Shown here: piece after piece, positions 1 through 8,466 of the stretch
Layout: each line of letters opens with the position of its first letter
Position numbering within the stretch: position 1 is the first letter of the stretch
DNA from: Oscillospiraceae bacterium
GTDB taxonomy: Bacteria > Bacillota > Clostridia > Oscillospirales > SIG627
Direction: 5' to 3'
DNA: 64,000 nucleotides
NCBI GenBank assembly: GCA_015063985.1
Contig: SVTC01000006.1
Location: 49,598 to 113,597, forward strand
The notes under the pieces: model-generated
Seen by the model: the letters and a program-made list of their open reading frames with translations, nothing else
The model's database searches: none
What the model was told of the DNA's origin: nothing
Made by a program: the position numbers and the translations under genes

Positions 1-1009
1 CGGGAACAAAATCTCCGCCTCTGTAAGGCTCGTATTTTTCCATAAAGCTTACCGCATTACCGACGTTCTCGTAGGTATATGCATCTACCTTGCCCGAAGG
101 ATGGAGCTGATCGCCAACGCAAAGTCCCGCATCAAAGGCAACGCACTGGGCACCCTCGTACAAAAGAGCATCCTTGTACTTATATCCGCCGAATTCACCC
201 CAGGACTTGTGGAACTTTCCGGTCATTCCTATGCAGTTCTTGCCCAACCTTCTTGCATAGCTGATAGCGGCGGGGAAATAGTCGTAACCCCATCCTCCCG
301 TAGGAAGTGCCTCCAGCTCCAGCTGATCGTTGACCTCAACGTAATCCATATTTCCGGTAGGAACAGCGCCTGCATTAAAGAAGGTCATAACGTCGGGCTT
401 TATCTTTTTTGCCGCCTCTGTGACGGCATCGGTCATCTTCCTGTAGGTGATCCTTGCCTGCTTTTTCAGATCCTCGGGATCCTTCCAATCAAGCCCCGCC
501 TTTTCCATGCTTTCGCGGCACCAACGGCAAGCACAGGGAGTCTCCCCTATAATATCCAAAAAGATACCGTCGGGCATATATCTTTCGACTACCTCTTCCG
601 TCTGTGCAACAAGCAGATCCAGATAAGGAGTGTTAAAGCAAAGTCTGTGGAACTTGGGCTGAAGCATATTCTGAGGAGTACCGTCGGGCTTAACAAGAAG
701 CCACTGGGGGTTCTCTCTTGCGGAATACTCGTCAAAGCCTGCGGATATATATATTTTTGAGCTGACTCCCGCCTCCTTACAAGCCTCGACCTGCAGATCA
801 AGCAAAGGCTTTTTCAGGTAAGGATGGGTAAAAAACTTTTCAGACTCATAGTAAAAGCATCCGTGATGACACTTTGCAAAGATCGATATAGAATCCAAGC
901 GCGCGGTCTTTAATGCCGCAATAAACTCTTCCTTGTCAAATTCTCCTCCGATATCCTTTATCTTTTCACTGGTATGAAAATCAAGGTGTACACAATGCAG
1001 ATCTTTCAT
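1..1009 (-). CDS. Putative glycoside hydrolase, GHL6-like TIM barrel (partial, 3' end off window)
   Basis: Open reading frame of 336 codons entering from the left edge with no stop inside the window. It starts at an ATG preceded by GGAGGATAAAA. The N-terminal half has the look of the hypothetical glycosyl hydrolase 6 family: CHHGCFYY near residue 48 (a His pair in a substrate loop), FLDI near 150, and a Cys-rich CACRWC stretch near 160. No signal peptide is visible, so it is probably cytoplasmic. It diverges from a Gfo/Idh gene and lies beside sugar-binding lipoproteins, which fits a role in breaking down an imported oligosaccharide. The substrate cannot be read from the sequence; an alpha-fucosidase-like or beta-galactosidase-like relative is possible. 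Confidence 0.75.
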   Translation of the reverse strand, partial: MKDLHCVHLDFHTSEKIKDIGGEFDKEEFIAALKTARLDSISIFAKCHHGCFYYESEKFFTHPYLKKPLLDLQVEACKEAGVSSKIYISAGFDEYSARENPQWLLVKPDGTPQNMLQPKFHRLCFNTPYLDLLVAQTEEVVERYMPDGIFLDIIGETPCACRWCRESMEKAGLDWKDPEDLKKQARITYRKMTDAVTEAAKKIKPDVMTFFNAGAVPTGNMDYVEVNDQLELEALPTGGWGYDYFPAAISYARRLGKNCIGMTGKFHKSWGEFGGYKYKDALLYEGAQCVAFDAGLCVGDQLHPSGKVDAYTYENVGNAVSFMEKYEPYRGGDFVP

Positions 1010-1044
1010 TTTTATCCTCCGAATCACACTGCTTAATTTTTTTA

Positions 1045-1074
1045 ATTCTACCACAGCCCTTCGGAAATTGTCAA
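1045..1074 (-). promoter_or_regulatory. Promoter of the GHL6-like gene
   Basis: On the minus strand TTGACA (1069-1074) is followed after 18 bp by TAGAAT (1045-1050), about 36 bases upstream of the ATG. The -35 is perfect and the -10 has one mismatch. Confidence 0.6.
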
Positions 1075-1183
1075 CAGAAATAAAAAAATAAGCAAAAAAT
1101 TGATATTTTTGAGCATAGAATTTATAGATAAAAAGGCAAATAATTGGTATTATAATATTAATCTTATAATGGAGGATAAAATC

Positions 1184-2269
1184 ATGTCAAGAAAAGTAAA
1201 AGTAGGAATTATAGGTTGCGGCGGTATCGCTAACGGTAAGCATATGCCCAGCCTTTCCAAGATCGCAGAGGTTGAAATGGTAGCATTCTGCGACATTAAG
1301 ATCGAAAAAGCAAAAAAAGCCGCCGCTGAATACGGCACTCCCGATGCAAAGGTGTACGAGGATTACAAGGAGCTTCTCAAGGATGAGAGCATAGAGGTAG
1401 TTCACGTTCTCACTCCCAACAGAGAGCACGCTGACATCACCGTTGATGCTCTTTATGCAGGCAAGCACGTTATGTGCGAAAAGCCCATGGCAAAGACCGC
1501 AGCAGATGCTTTGAGAATGGTAGAAGCAGCAGAAAAGACCGGCAAAAAGCTCACTATAGGCTATCAGCACAGACATAAGGCACAGAGCAGATATGCCAAG
1601 GACGTTATCGACCACGGCGATCTGGGCGAGATCTACTATGCAAACTGCCTTGCTATCCGTCGCAGAGGCACTCCCAACTGGGGTGTATTTCTGGACGAGG
1701 AGGCTCAGGGCGGCGGTCCTATCATCGATATCGCCACACACAGCCTTGACCTTACTCTCTACCTTATGAACAACTACGAGCCCAGATTGGTAATGGGCAA
1801 GACCCACAAAAAGATGGAGCACCCCGAAGCCGCTAACCCCTGGGGCGACAACGGTGTAAGCACCACCACCCTCGAGGAGGCTGCTTGTGCATACATCGAA
1901 ATGAAGAACGGCGCAACCATTATGCTTGAGACCAGCTGGGCACTTAACACCGCAGAGCCCGTAGCCGAGGGAAGCTGCGTTCTGTGCGGCTCCAAGGCAG
2001 GTCTTCAGATAAAGAACGACAACCTTGTCATCAACAAGGTCGAGTACGACCGTCAGGTAAAGACAGAGGTCAACACCAAGAGCGGCGGAGTTGCCTTCTA
2101 CAGCGGCGCTTCCGATAAGCCCGCAGAGGTGGAGGCAAGAGCTTGGATCAACAGCATCATCAATGACACCGAGCCCGTTGTTAAGCCCCGTCAGGCATAC
2201 GTTGTAAGCCAGATCCTTGAGGCCATCTACACCTCCTCCAAGACCGGAATGCCGGTGATCTTTGAATGA
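1184..2269 (+). CDS. Gfo/Idh/MocA family oxidoreductase
   Basis: 361-residue NAD(P)-dependent sugar or inositol dehydrogenase-type enzyme. The Rossmann motif GIIGCGGIANGKH is at residues 7-19 and the family signature CEKPMAKT lies near residue 97, with the catalytic Lys in EKP. The C-terminal part is the usual alpha/beta substrate domain. I chose the ATG at 1184 because it follows GGAGG with good spacing and starts MSRKVKVG; the frame stays open further upstream without a ribosome site. It overlaps the next gene by 4 bases (ATGA), so the two are translationally coupled. The likely job is oxidation or epimerisation of a sugar delivered by the binding protein downstream; the sugar is unknown. 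Confidence 0.88.
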   Translation: MSRKVKVGIIGCGGIANGKHMPSLSKIAEVEMVAFCDIKIEKAKKAAAEYGTPDAKVYEDYKELLKDESIEVVHVLTPNREHADITVDALYAGKHVMCEKPMAKTAADALRMVEAAEKTGKKLTIGYQHRHKAQSRYAKDVIDHGDLGEIYYANCLAIRRRGTPNWGVFLDEEAQGGGPIIDIATHSLDLTLYLMNNYEPRLVMGKTHKKMEHPEAANPWGDNGVSTTTLEEAACAYIEMKNGATIMLETSWALNTAEPVAEGSCVLCGSKAGLQIKNDNLVINKVEYDRQVKTEVNTKSGGVAFYSGASDKPAEVEARAWINSIINDTEPVVKPRQAYVVSQILEAIYTSSKTGMPVIFE

Positions 2270-3201
2270 AAACGGCAATTTGCGGAGTCTGGCACGTTCA
2301 TGCCGACGAATACGTCCAGCACGCTTTAAATCACACCGAGGTCGTCGGCGTATGGGACAGCGATCCCCAAAAGCTTGAAAAGTTCTGCCTTAAGCACTCT
2401 CTCAAGGCCTTTTCATCCCTTGACGAGCTTCTTAAAAGCAATGCGGATTCCGTTATCGTATGCTCCGCCTCCAACGAGCACTGCGAGCATATGATAAAGC
2501 TTGCAGAAGCAAAGAAGGACATCTTCACGGAAAAGGTGCTTTGTCTTAATTCAGAGGATTGTCTCAAGGTAAAAAAAGCAGTTGAGGATAACGGTGTTAA
2601 ATTCGTTATCAGCCTTTTCCAGAAATTCGTAGGCAAGATAATGACCGTTAAAGATGTCGTTGATTCCGGCGAGCTGGGAAGGATCAACTTTGTACGCTTC
2701 ACCAACTGCCACAACGGAAGCATCGGTAATTGGCTCCCCGACCACTTCTACGACCGAGAGGAATGCGGCGGCGGGGCTATGATAGATCTGGGAGCCCACG
2801 GAATGTACCTTATAGACTGGATCCTCGGAAAGCTTCCGGTTAAGTACTCCTCTGCCTTTACGGTTTTTGATTCCAATCCAAAAAACGCCGACAAGGTCGA
2901 AGACAACGCTATCACGGTAATGACCTTTGACGACGGGTGTATCGCCGTGAACGAAACCGGATTTGTAACCTCCTCCAGACCCATTTGCCTCGAGGTATTC
3001 GGAGATAAGGGCTCTGTGATCCTGAGCGCAAATACGGTAACAAAGCGCATAGGCAAGGAAAGCACCGAGCTTGAGCTCAAGGAAAATCTTCCCCGCCCCA
3101 TCGAGCAATTCGTAACCGGAAAGACTCCCGAGGGTTGCGGAATAGAAGAAGCGATCAGATTAACAAAAATGATGGAAGGGGCATATTCCAACATTATTTA
3201 G
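2266..3201 (+). CDS. Gfo/Idh/MocA family oxidoreductase
   Basis: 311 residues, shorter than its neighbour. It begins MKTAICGVWHVHADEY, so the dinucleotide-binding loop reads GVWHVH rather than a classical GxGxxG, which weakens confidence in which cofactor it binds. FTEKVLC near residue 86 corresponds to the family EKP motif with Val in place of Pro. GGGAMIDLGAH near residue 168 is a typical substrate-domain signature. It overlaps the upstream paralogue by 4 bases and is followed after 31 bases by a solute-binding lipoprotein gene, so the three probably form one transcript. Paired Gfo/Idh genes often do successive oxidation and reduction steps on one sugar; that is inference here. Confidence 0.85.
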   Translation: MKTAICGVWHVHADEYVQHALNHTEVVGVWDSDPQKLEKFCLKHSLKAFSSLDELLKSNADSVIVCSASNEHCEHMIKLAEAKKDIFTEKVLCLNSEDCLKVKKAVEDNGVKFVISLFQKFVGKIMTVKDVVDSGELGRINFVRFTNCHNGSIGNWLPDHFYDREECGGGAMIDLGAHGMYLIDWILGKLPVKYSSAFTVFDSNPKNADKVEDNAITVMTFDDGCIAVNETGFVTSSRPICLEVFGDKGSVILSANTVTKRIGKESTELELKENLPRPIEQFVTGKTPEGCGIEEAIRLTKMMEGAYSNII

Positions 3202-3232
3202 TAAAACACACAATAAAAAAAGGAGAAAAGAA

Positions 3233-4798
3233 ATGAAAAAACTGCTAACCCTTATGCTGGTTCTTTCTATGGTTCTCGTTTTATTTGCCGCATGCGGCGG
3301 TGAGCCTGCAAAGACTCAGCAACAAAAGACCGAAGCATCAACTCAGACCGAAACGAAAGGGCAAGATCCCGACAAGGATGAGTGGGGCAGAGATAAGGTC
3401 GACTCCTCCCTTCCCACCGATCTTAACTTCAATGGCGAAACAGTTAATATCTACGTTGGAGACTATCACAAATCCGATCTTTTCACCGATGCTCTTAACG
3501 ACGACATCATAAACGATGCCGTATACAACAGAAATATCAAGGTAGAAGAGGAGCTTGGCGTTGAGCTCAACTGGATACTCTTTGAGGGCAACCCCAGCGA
3601 TACCGCGTTTGCATCATCCATAGACACAGCGGTATTCAACGATACCGGCGACTACGATATCGCTATGGGCTACGGATACTTCCTCCCCAGCGTTATTCAG
3701 TTGATGACCTACAGCAATCTGTACGAAATTCCTTATCTGGATTTCGAAAAGCCCTGGTGGAACCAGATCTACGTCGAACAGGCAACCCTTAGCGATCAGA
3801 TGTACACCTGCGTCGGAGATCTTTCCCTGGCATCCACCTACAACGCAGGCTGTATCTTCTTCAATAAGCGCCTTGCCGACGAGCACTACGGTGACATCGG
3901 CGGTGCAGACGGCATCTACAAGCTGGTAATGGACGGCGAATGGACTATAGATAAATTCACCGAGCTTGTAAAAGACAAATGGATAGACTCCGACGGCGAC
4001 GGTCAAAAGAGCGAGGGCGACTTCATTGCCTTTGGAAGCATCTGGAGCGGTCCTATTCCCTGCGATTCATTCCAGTACGGTATGGATGCTCCCATCACAA
4101 GAGACGATGAAAACGGTATTCCTTACCTCACCTACAATACCGAAAAAACCGTTAACGCTCTCAACAAGCTTTATACTCTCGCCTACGAATGCGACGGTGT
4201 TCTCTCCAACCAGTCGTATTACAACAACGGTACAGCCCGTGAAATGTTCCAGAATAAGTTCATAAATGCAAATATGATCTTCTACGCATATACTCTCTCC
4301 TTTGCGAACCAGCTGGGAGACATGAAGGACGATTACGGTCTGCTTCCAATGCCCAAATTCGATACAAAGCAGGATAAGTACTACACCTCTCAGTCCGACA
4401 CCTACACCGCCTTTGCGATCCCCGCAGGTATTGAGAACCATATGTGCAGCGACGGCACCACCTCAAGAGATTATCTTGCAGGTGCAGTTCTTGAAAAGCT
4501 CAACGAGGAAAGCTACAGAACAGTTGCACCCAACTACTTTGAGGTAGTTATGAAGTATCGTTACATCCGTTCCGAAAACAGCGAAGACTACGATCTGAAG
4601 GTATATGATTTAATCCTTGAAGGAAATAACTTCAACTTCGGTCTTATCTATTCCAACCTCTACGGAAACGTGTCCTTCAAGTTCCGCCATATGATCGGCA
4701 AGGATGCCTCTAACGACTTTGCTTCCATGTGGAGCAGCATTGAATCAGACGTTACGTCAAAATTCGAGGATACCATCTCCTTCTTCACAGATTTCTAA
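3233..4798 (+). CDS. Extracellular solute-binding lipoprotein, copy 1
   Basis: 521-residue ABC-type sugar-binding protein. It has a lipoprotein signal peptide: MKKLLTLML, a hydrophobic run, then a lipobox ending AAC with Cys at residue 21. A Lys/Thr/Gln-rich linker follows, then a two-lobed periplasmic-binding fold. The size fits family 1 extracellular solute-binding proteins. It would be anchored to the outer face of the membrane. The start follows AAAAAAGGAGAAAAGAA. It sits downstream of two oxidoreductases and a glycosidase-like gene, which suggests a carbohydrate ligand. No permease or ATPase gene is nearby. Two close paralogues follow, and copy 3 is nearly the same over long stretches. 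Confidence 0.88.
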   Translation: MKKLLTLMLVLSMVLVLFAACGGEPAKTQQQKTEASTQTETKGQDPDKDEWGRDKVDSSLPTDLNFNGETVNIYVGDYHKSDLFTDALNDDIINDAVYNRNIKVEEELGVELNWILFEGNPSDTAFASSIDTAVFNDTGDYDIAMGYGYFLPSVIQLMTYSNLYEIPYLDFEKPWWNQIYVEQATLSDQMYTCVGDLSLASTYNAGCIFFNKRLADEHYGDIGGADGIYKLVMDGEWTIDKFTELVKDKWIDSDGDGQKSEGDFIAFGSIWSGPIPCDSFQYGMDAPITRDDENGIPYLTYNTEKTVNALNKLYTLAYECDGVLSNQSYYNNGTAREMFQNKFINANMIFYAYTLSFANQLGDMKDDYGLLPMPKFDTKQDKYYTSQSDTYTAFAIPAGIENHMCSDGTTSRDYLAGAVLEKLNEESYRTVAPNYFEVVMKYRYIRSENSEDYDLKVYDLILEGNNFNFGLIYSNLYGNVSFKFRHMIGKDASNDFASMWSSIESDVTSKFEDTISFFTDF

Positions 4799-4806
4799 AC
4801 CCAAGC

Positions 4807-4838
4807 ACGGATGCGGCATTGCCGCATCCGTTTTTTTT
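4807..4838 (+). terminator. Rho-independent terminator of the first lipoprotein operon
   Basis: A 12-bp stem, ACGGATGCGGCA paired with TGCCGCATCCGT, is followed by eight T. The same CGGATGCGG stem core recurs in the terminators after copy 2 and nifJ. Confidence 0.9.
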
Positions 4839-4866
4839 CCTAAAGCGAGGGGTAAGGCAGCTTATA

Positions 4867-4895
4867 TTGACAAAGTATGTAGTATATGATATAAT
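4867..4895 (+). promoter_or_regulatory. Consensus promoter of solute-binding protein copy 2
   Basis: Perfect TTGACA (4867-4872), 17-bp spacer, perfect TATAAT (4890-4895), with an extended -10 TGA just before it. This is one of the strongest promoters in the window, yet it drives a frameshifted gene. Confidence 0.85.
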
Positions 4896-4940
4896 AACCT
4901 TAAAGGAGCAAAAGCTCTTTCAAGAAAAGGAGATGAAACA

Positions 4941-6673
4941 ATGAAAAAAATCTTTACGCTTATGCTGGTTCTTTCCATGGTTCTCATTTTCTTTGCCGCT
5001 TGCGGCACTGAGCCAAATAAGAATCAGACGTCCGCTCAGCCCAACAGTGAAAATGATCCTCACCCCTCCACAGAGGATAGTATGATGGGCGTAATCAACA
5101 CGACCGAGGAAGAAACAAAAACGCAAGAGCAGACACAAACCGGCGAATCAGGCGGCTTTTCCGGTGACTGCACTTTCGGTCCTACAATTATCCCATCCGC
5201 ACTTCCCGAGGATCTCAATTTCAAGGGAGAAACGGTCAACATCTTAGTTGCCAACAGCCAAACCCAAACCCTCTTTACAGACGATCTTAATTTCGATATC
5301 ATAAACGATGCGGTTTACTCTAGAAACATCAAGGTTGAAGAGGATCTGGGTGTGGATCTCAACTGGATCGTATATGAGAGCGACGGAGCTTCCCAAGCCT
5401 TTGCCAACCACATTAACGAAATTCAATTTAACGGCACCGGCGAATATGATATTTGCATTTCAAATTCCTATTACCTCCCCTCGGTTATGCCTTTAATGAC
5501 CTATACCAATCTCTACAACATCCCCTATCTTGATTTTTCAAAGCCCTGGTGAACCAGAACTACATCCAAAACGCCACCTTGGACGGACAGCTTTACACCG
5601 CTGTCGGAGATCTCTCCCTTTATTCCAAAGCAAGTGCAGGCTGTATTTTCTTTAACATCGAGCTTGCCGACGAGCATTATGCTTCCCTTGGCGGCGCGGA
5701 AGGAATTTATCAGCTGGTTAAAGACGGAAAGTGGACTATCGACAAATTCACCGAGATAGTTAAAGACAAATGGATAGACTACGACGGAGACGACAAAAGA
5801 AGCACAGGTGACCTCTATGGCTTTGGTTCATCCTGGGACTCTTCCCTTGTCTGCAACGCTTTCCAATTTGGAATGGACGTGAGCATCACCCAAAAGGATG
5901 AAAACAAAATCCCCCGCCTTAGCTACAACAACGCTAAAAACCTTGAAGCTTTTAAAAAGCTCTATACTCTTGCTCATGATTGTGAAGGAGTGTATACCAA
6001 CGCCCAATATTACAACGATAACAGCTATTTTACCAACGCCTTTATAAATTCCAAAATGATCTTCCATTGCGGCCCCCTGACAGAATCAGAAAAATTCAAG
6101 AATGAAATGAAAGACGAATACGGCATTCTCCCCATGCCAAAATTCGACGAAGCTCAGGAAGGCTATTACACCACCGCAGACAGTTCCTACTTGGCGTTCG
6201 TTATCCTTGAGGGTATCGAGCAATTCCGTTGCTTCAACAGCGACTTCACAAGAGATTATCTTGCAGGTGCTGTTCTTGAAAAGCTCAACGAAGAAAGCTA
6301 TAAGCATGTCAGACCCAACCTTTGCGAAGTGGTTTTAAAATACCGTTGGTTGCAATCCGATAGAGCAGAAGATCATGATCTGGCGAACTTGGATCTTATC
6401 ATCGACGGCTGCAGATTCGATTTTGGCTACATATATTCCAACTTGTGTGGTAATATCTCCATTAACATCAGCAAGATGATCAGAAAAGATGCCAATAATG
6501 ATTTCGAGGCTACCTGGAGCAATATCCCCCTAAGCGTTGAAAGTAAATTCAATCAGCTTATCAGCTTCTTCAACCAAAGATCCGGCAACGCTTCCCAAGC
6601 TTCTTGGAATGACTCTGACCAAAGCTATGAAAGGCGCTTCTATGAGGTTGTCGACTACTACCTCGAAAGATAA
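4941..6673 (+). pseudogene. Extracellular solute-binding lipoprotein, copy 2, frameshifted
   Basis: Paralogue of the flanking lipoproteins with the same signal peptide and lipobox (MKKIFTLML, then FFAACG). The first frame ends at a TGA at 5550-5552 after YLDFSKPW; the remainder continues in another frame to 6673. Copies 1 and 3 read CCCTGGTGGAACCAG here, while this copy reads CCCTGGTGAACCAG, so one G is missing. Restoring it gives about 577 residues, longer than its sisters because of a longer linker and a C-terminal tail of about 30 residues. Both halves remain otherwise intact, with no further stops, so the lesion is recent or an assembly error. A ribosome site (AAGGAG) and strong promoter are intact. 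Confidence 0.85.
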
Positions 6674-6682
6674 TACACACAG

Positions 6683-6710
6683 CGGATGCGGTTTTACCGC
6701 ATCCGTTTTC
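6683..6710 (+). terminator. Terminator of solute-binding protein copy 2
   Basis: CGGATGCGG pairs with CCGCATCCG across a 5-base loop, then TTTTC. The stem core equals that of the terminator at 4807. Confidence 0.85.
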
Positions 6711-6733
6711 ATTTAATAATAATGCAAAAGCTC

Positions 6734-6762
6734 TTGATTATTCTCCTCAAATGTGTTAAACT
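6734..6762 (+). promoter_or_regulatory. Promoter of solute-binding protein copy 3
   Basis: TTGATT (6734-6739), 17-bp spacer, TAAACT (6757-6762) with an extended -10 TGT before it. It lies about 40 bases upstream of the start codon, so copy 3 has its own transcript. Confidence 0.6.
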
Positions 6763-6803
6763 AAAGGCAGTAATATTTCTTTAATCTAAAAAAGGAGAAA
6801 ATA

Positions 6804-8372
6804 ATGAAGAAACTGCTTACTCTTATGCTGGTTCTTTCGATGGTTCTCGTTCTCTTTGCTGCTTGCGGCGGAGAGCCTGCAAAAACCCAACAAGCAACCG
6901 GCAACAAGCAAACCCAAAGCCAAACCGGCACAAAGCAGGATCCCAACAAGGATGAATGGGGCAGAGACAAGGTCGATTCCTCCCTTCCCGCAGACCTTAA
7001 TTTCGGCGGCGAGACCATCAACATCTACACCTGCCAAAGTCAGTTAGGCGACCTCTTCACCGAAGAACTCAACGACGACATCATCAACGATGCTGTTTAC
7101 AACAGAAACATCAAGGTAGAGGAAGATCTTGGCGTCAAACTCAACTGGATCATTTTCGAAGGCGCATCCGGATCCACCGACTTTGCAAACTCTGTCGATG
7201 CAATGGTCTTTAACGATACAGGCGACTACGATATCGCTATGGGCTACGGCTACTTTCTCCCCAGTGTTATCATAGTAAACACCTACACAAACCTTTACGA
7301 TATTCCCTACCTCGATTTTGAAAAGCCCTGGTGGAACCAGATCTACGTCGAGCAAGCGACCCTTAACGGTCAGATGTACACCTGCGTAGGAGATCTTTCC
7401 CTGGCTTCCACCTCTGCAGCGGGATGCATCTTCTTTAACAAGCGTCTTGCAGACGAGCATTATGCCGACATCGGCGGTGCTGAGGGTATCTACAAGCTGG
7501 TTATGGACGGTGAATGGACCATAGACAAATTCACCGAGCTTGTAAAGGATAAGTGGATAGACTCCGATGGCGACGGTCAGAAGAGTGAAGGAGACTTCTT
7601 CGGCTTCGGCAGCTGGTTCTCCGGACCCATTCCCTGCGATGCATTCCAGTACGGTATGGATGCTCCCATCACAAGAGACGATGAAAACGGAATCCCCTAC
7701 CTCACCTATAACACCGAGAGAACCGTTAACGCTCTCAACAAGCTCTATACCCTCGCTTACGAGTGCGACGGCGTTCTCGCAGACAAGAGCTATTACGGCA
7801 ACGGCGAAAAGAACAGCATGATGTTCTCCAAGTTCATCAACGGAAGCATGATATTCTTGGCTGATACTCTCAGTGTTGCAAATAGCTTCAGAGATATGAA
7901 GGATGACTACGGTCTGCTCCCCATGCCCAAGTATGACACAAAGCAGGATAAGTACTACACCTCTCAGCATGACTACTACAAGGCATTTGCAATTCCCGCG
8001 GGAATCGAGCGCCATATGTGCAGTGACGGCACCACCACAAGAGACTATCTTGCAGGCGCTGTTCTTGAAAAGCTCAATGAGGAAAGCTACAGAACCGTTG
8101 CTCCCAACTACTTCGAGGTAGTTATGAAGTATCGCTACATCCGTTCCGAGGACAGCGAGGATTATGATCTGAAGGTCTACGATATGATCCTTGAAGGTAA
8201 CAACTTCAACTTCGGTCTGATCTATTCAAACCTCTACGGAAACGTATCCTTCAAGTTCCGTCATATGATAGGAAGAGATGCTTCCAACGATTTTGCTTCT
8301 ATGTGGAGCAGTATTGAGACTGACGTAACCAGCAAGTTTGCTGACGTTATTTCATATTTCACAGAGGAATAA
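6804..8372 (+). CDS. Extracellular solute-binding lipoprotein, copy 3
   Basis: 522-residue paralogue of copy 1, with the same signal peptide, lipobox Cys at residue 21, Thr/Gln/Lys-rich linker and two-lobed binding fold. Long stretches match copy 1 residue for residue, for example around EKPWWNQIYVEQATL and DYLAGAVLEKLNEESYR. Differences cluster in the N-terminal lobe and around residues 335-355, which could alter ligand preference. The start follows AAAAAAGGAGAAAATA. It has its own promoter and terminator and no transport permeases nearby, so it likely shares a distant ABC transporter. The ligand is presumably an oligosaccharide. Confidence 0.88.
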   Translation: MKKLLTLMLVLSMVLVLFAACGGEPAKTQQATGNKQTQSQTGTKQDPNKDEWGRDKVDSSLPADLNFGGETINIYTCQSQLGDLFTEELNDDIINDAVYNRNIKVEEDLGVKLNWIIFEGASGSTDFANSVDAMVFNDTGDYDIAMGYGYFLPSVIIVNTYTNLYDIPYLDFEKPWWNQIYVEQATLNGQMYTCVGDLSLASTSAAGCIFFNKRLADEHYADIGGAEGIYKLVMDGEWTIDKFTELVKDKWIDSDGDGQKSEGDFFGFGSWFSGPIPCDAFQYGMDAPITRDDENGIPYLTYNTERTVNALNKLYTLAYECDGVLADKSYYGNGEKNSMMFSKFINGSMIFLADTLSVANSFRDMKDDYGLLPMPKYDTKQDKYYTSQHDYYKAFAIPAGIERHMCSDGTTTRDYLAGAVLEKLNEESYRTVAPNYFEVVMKYRYIRSEDSEDYDLKVYDMILEGNNFNFGLIYSNLYGNVSFKFRHMIGRDASNDFASMWSSIETDVTSKFADVISYFTEE

Positions 8373-8386
8373 TACCTTTTAATTTT

Positions 8387-8415
8387 GAGGAGAGCTTAAC
8401 ACTCTCCTCTTTTTT
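8387..8415 (+). terminator. Terminator of solute-binding protein copy 3
   Basis: GAGGAGAG pairs with CTCTCCTC across a 7-base loop, followed by six T. Confidence 0.9.
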
Positions 8416-8424
8416 GCATAAAAA

Positions 8425-8466
8425 AAGATACTCAATCTCCCTAAGGAAATTGAGTATCTTAGTTTT
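8425..8466 (-). terminator. Terminator of the ceramidase-like operon
   Basis: A 16-bp stem with one mismatch (AAGATACTCAATCTCC against GGAAATTGAGTATCTT, loop CTAA) lies just past the stop of the convergent gene. An A-run on its left becomes a T-run on the minus strand, so it can end minus-strand transcription. Confidence 0.8.

Noticed and set aside
1100..1183. N-terminal extension of the first Gfo/Idh protein
   Set aside because: The 28 extra codons lie upstream of a strong ribosome site and have no family similarity.
5549..6673. Separate gene starting at GTG for the second half of solute-binding copy 2
   Set aside because: No ribosome site, no signal peptide, and it aligns with the middle of copies 1 and 3; it is the rest of a frameshifted gene.
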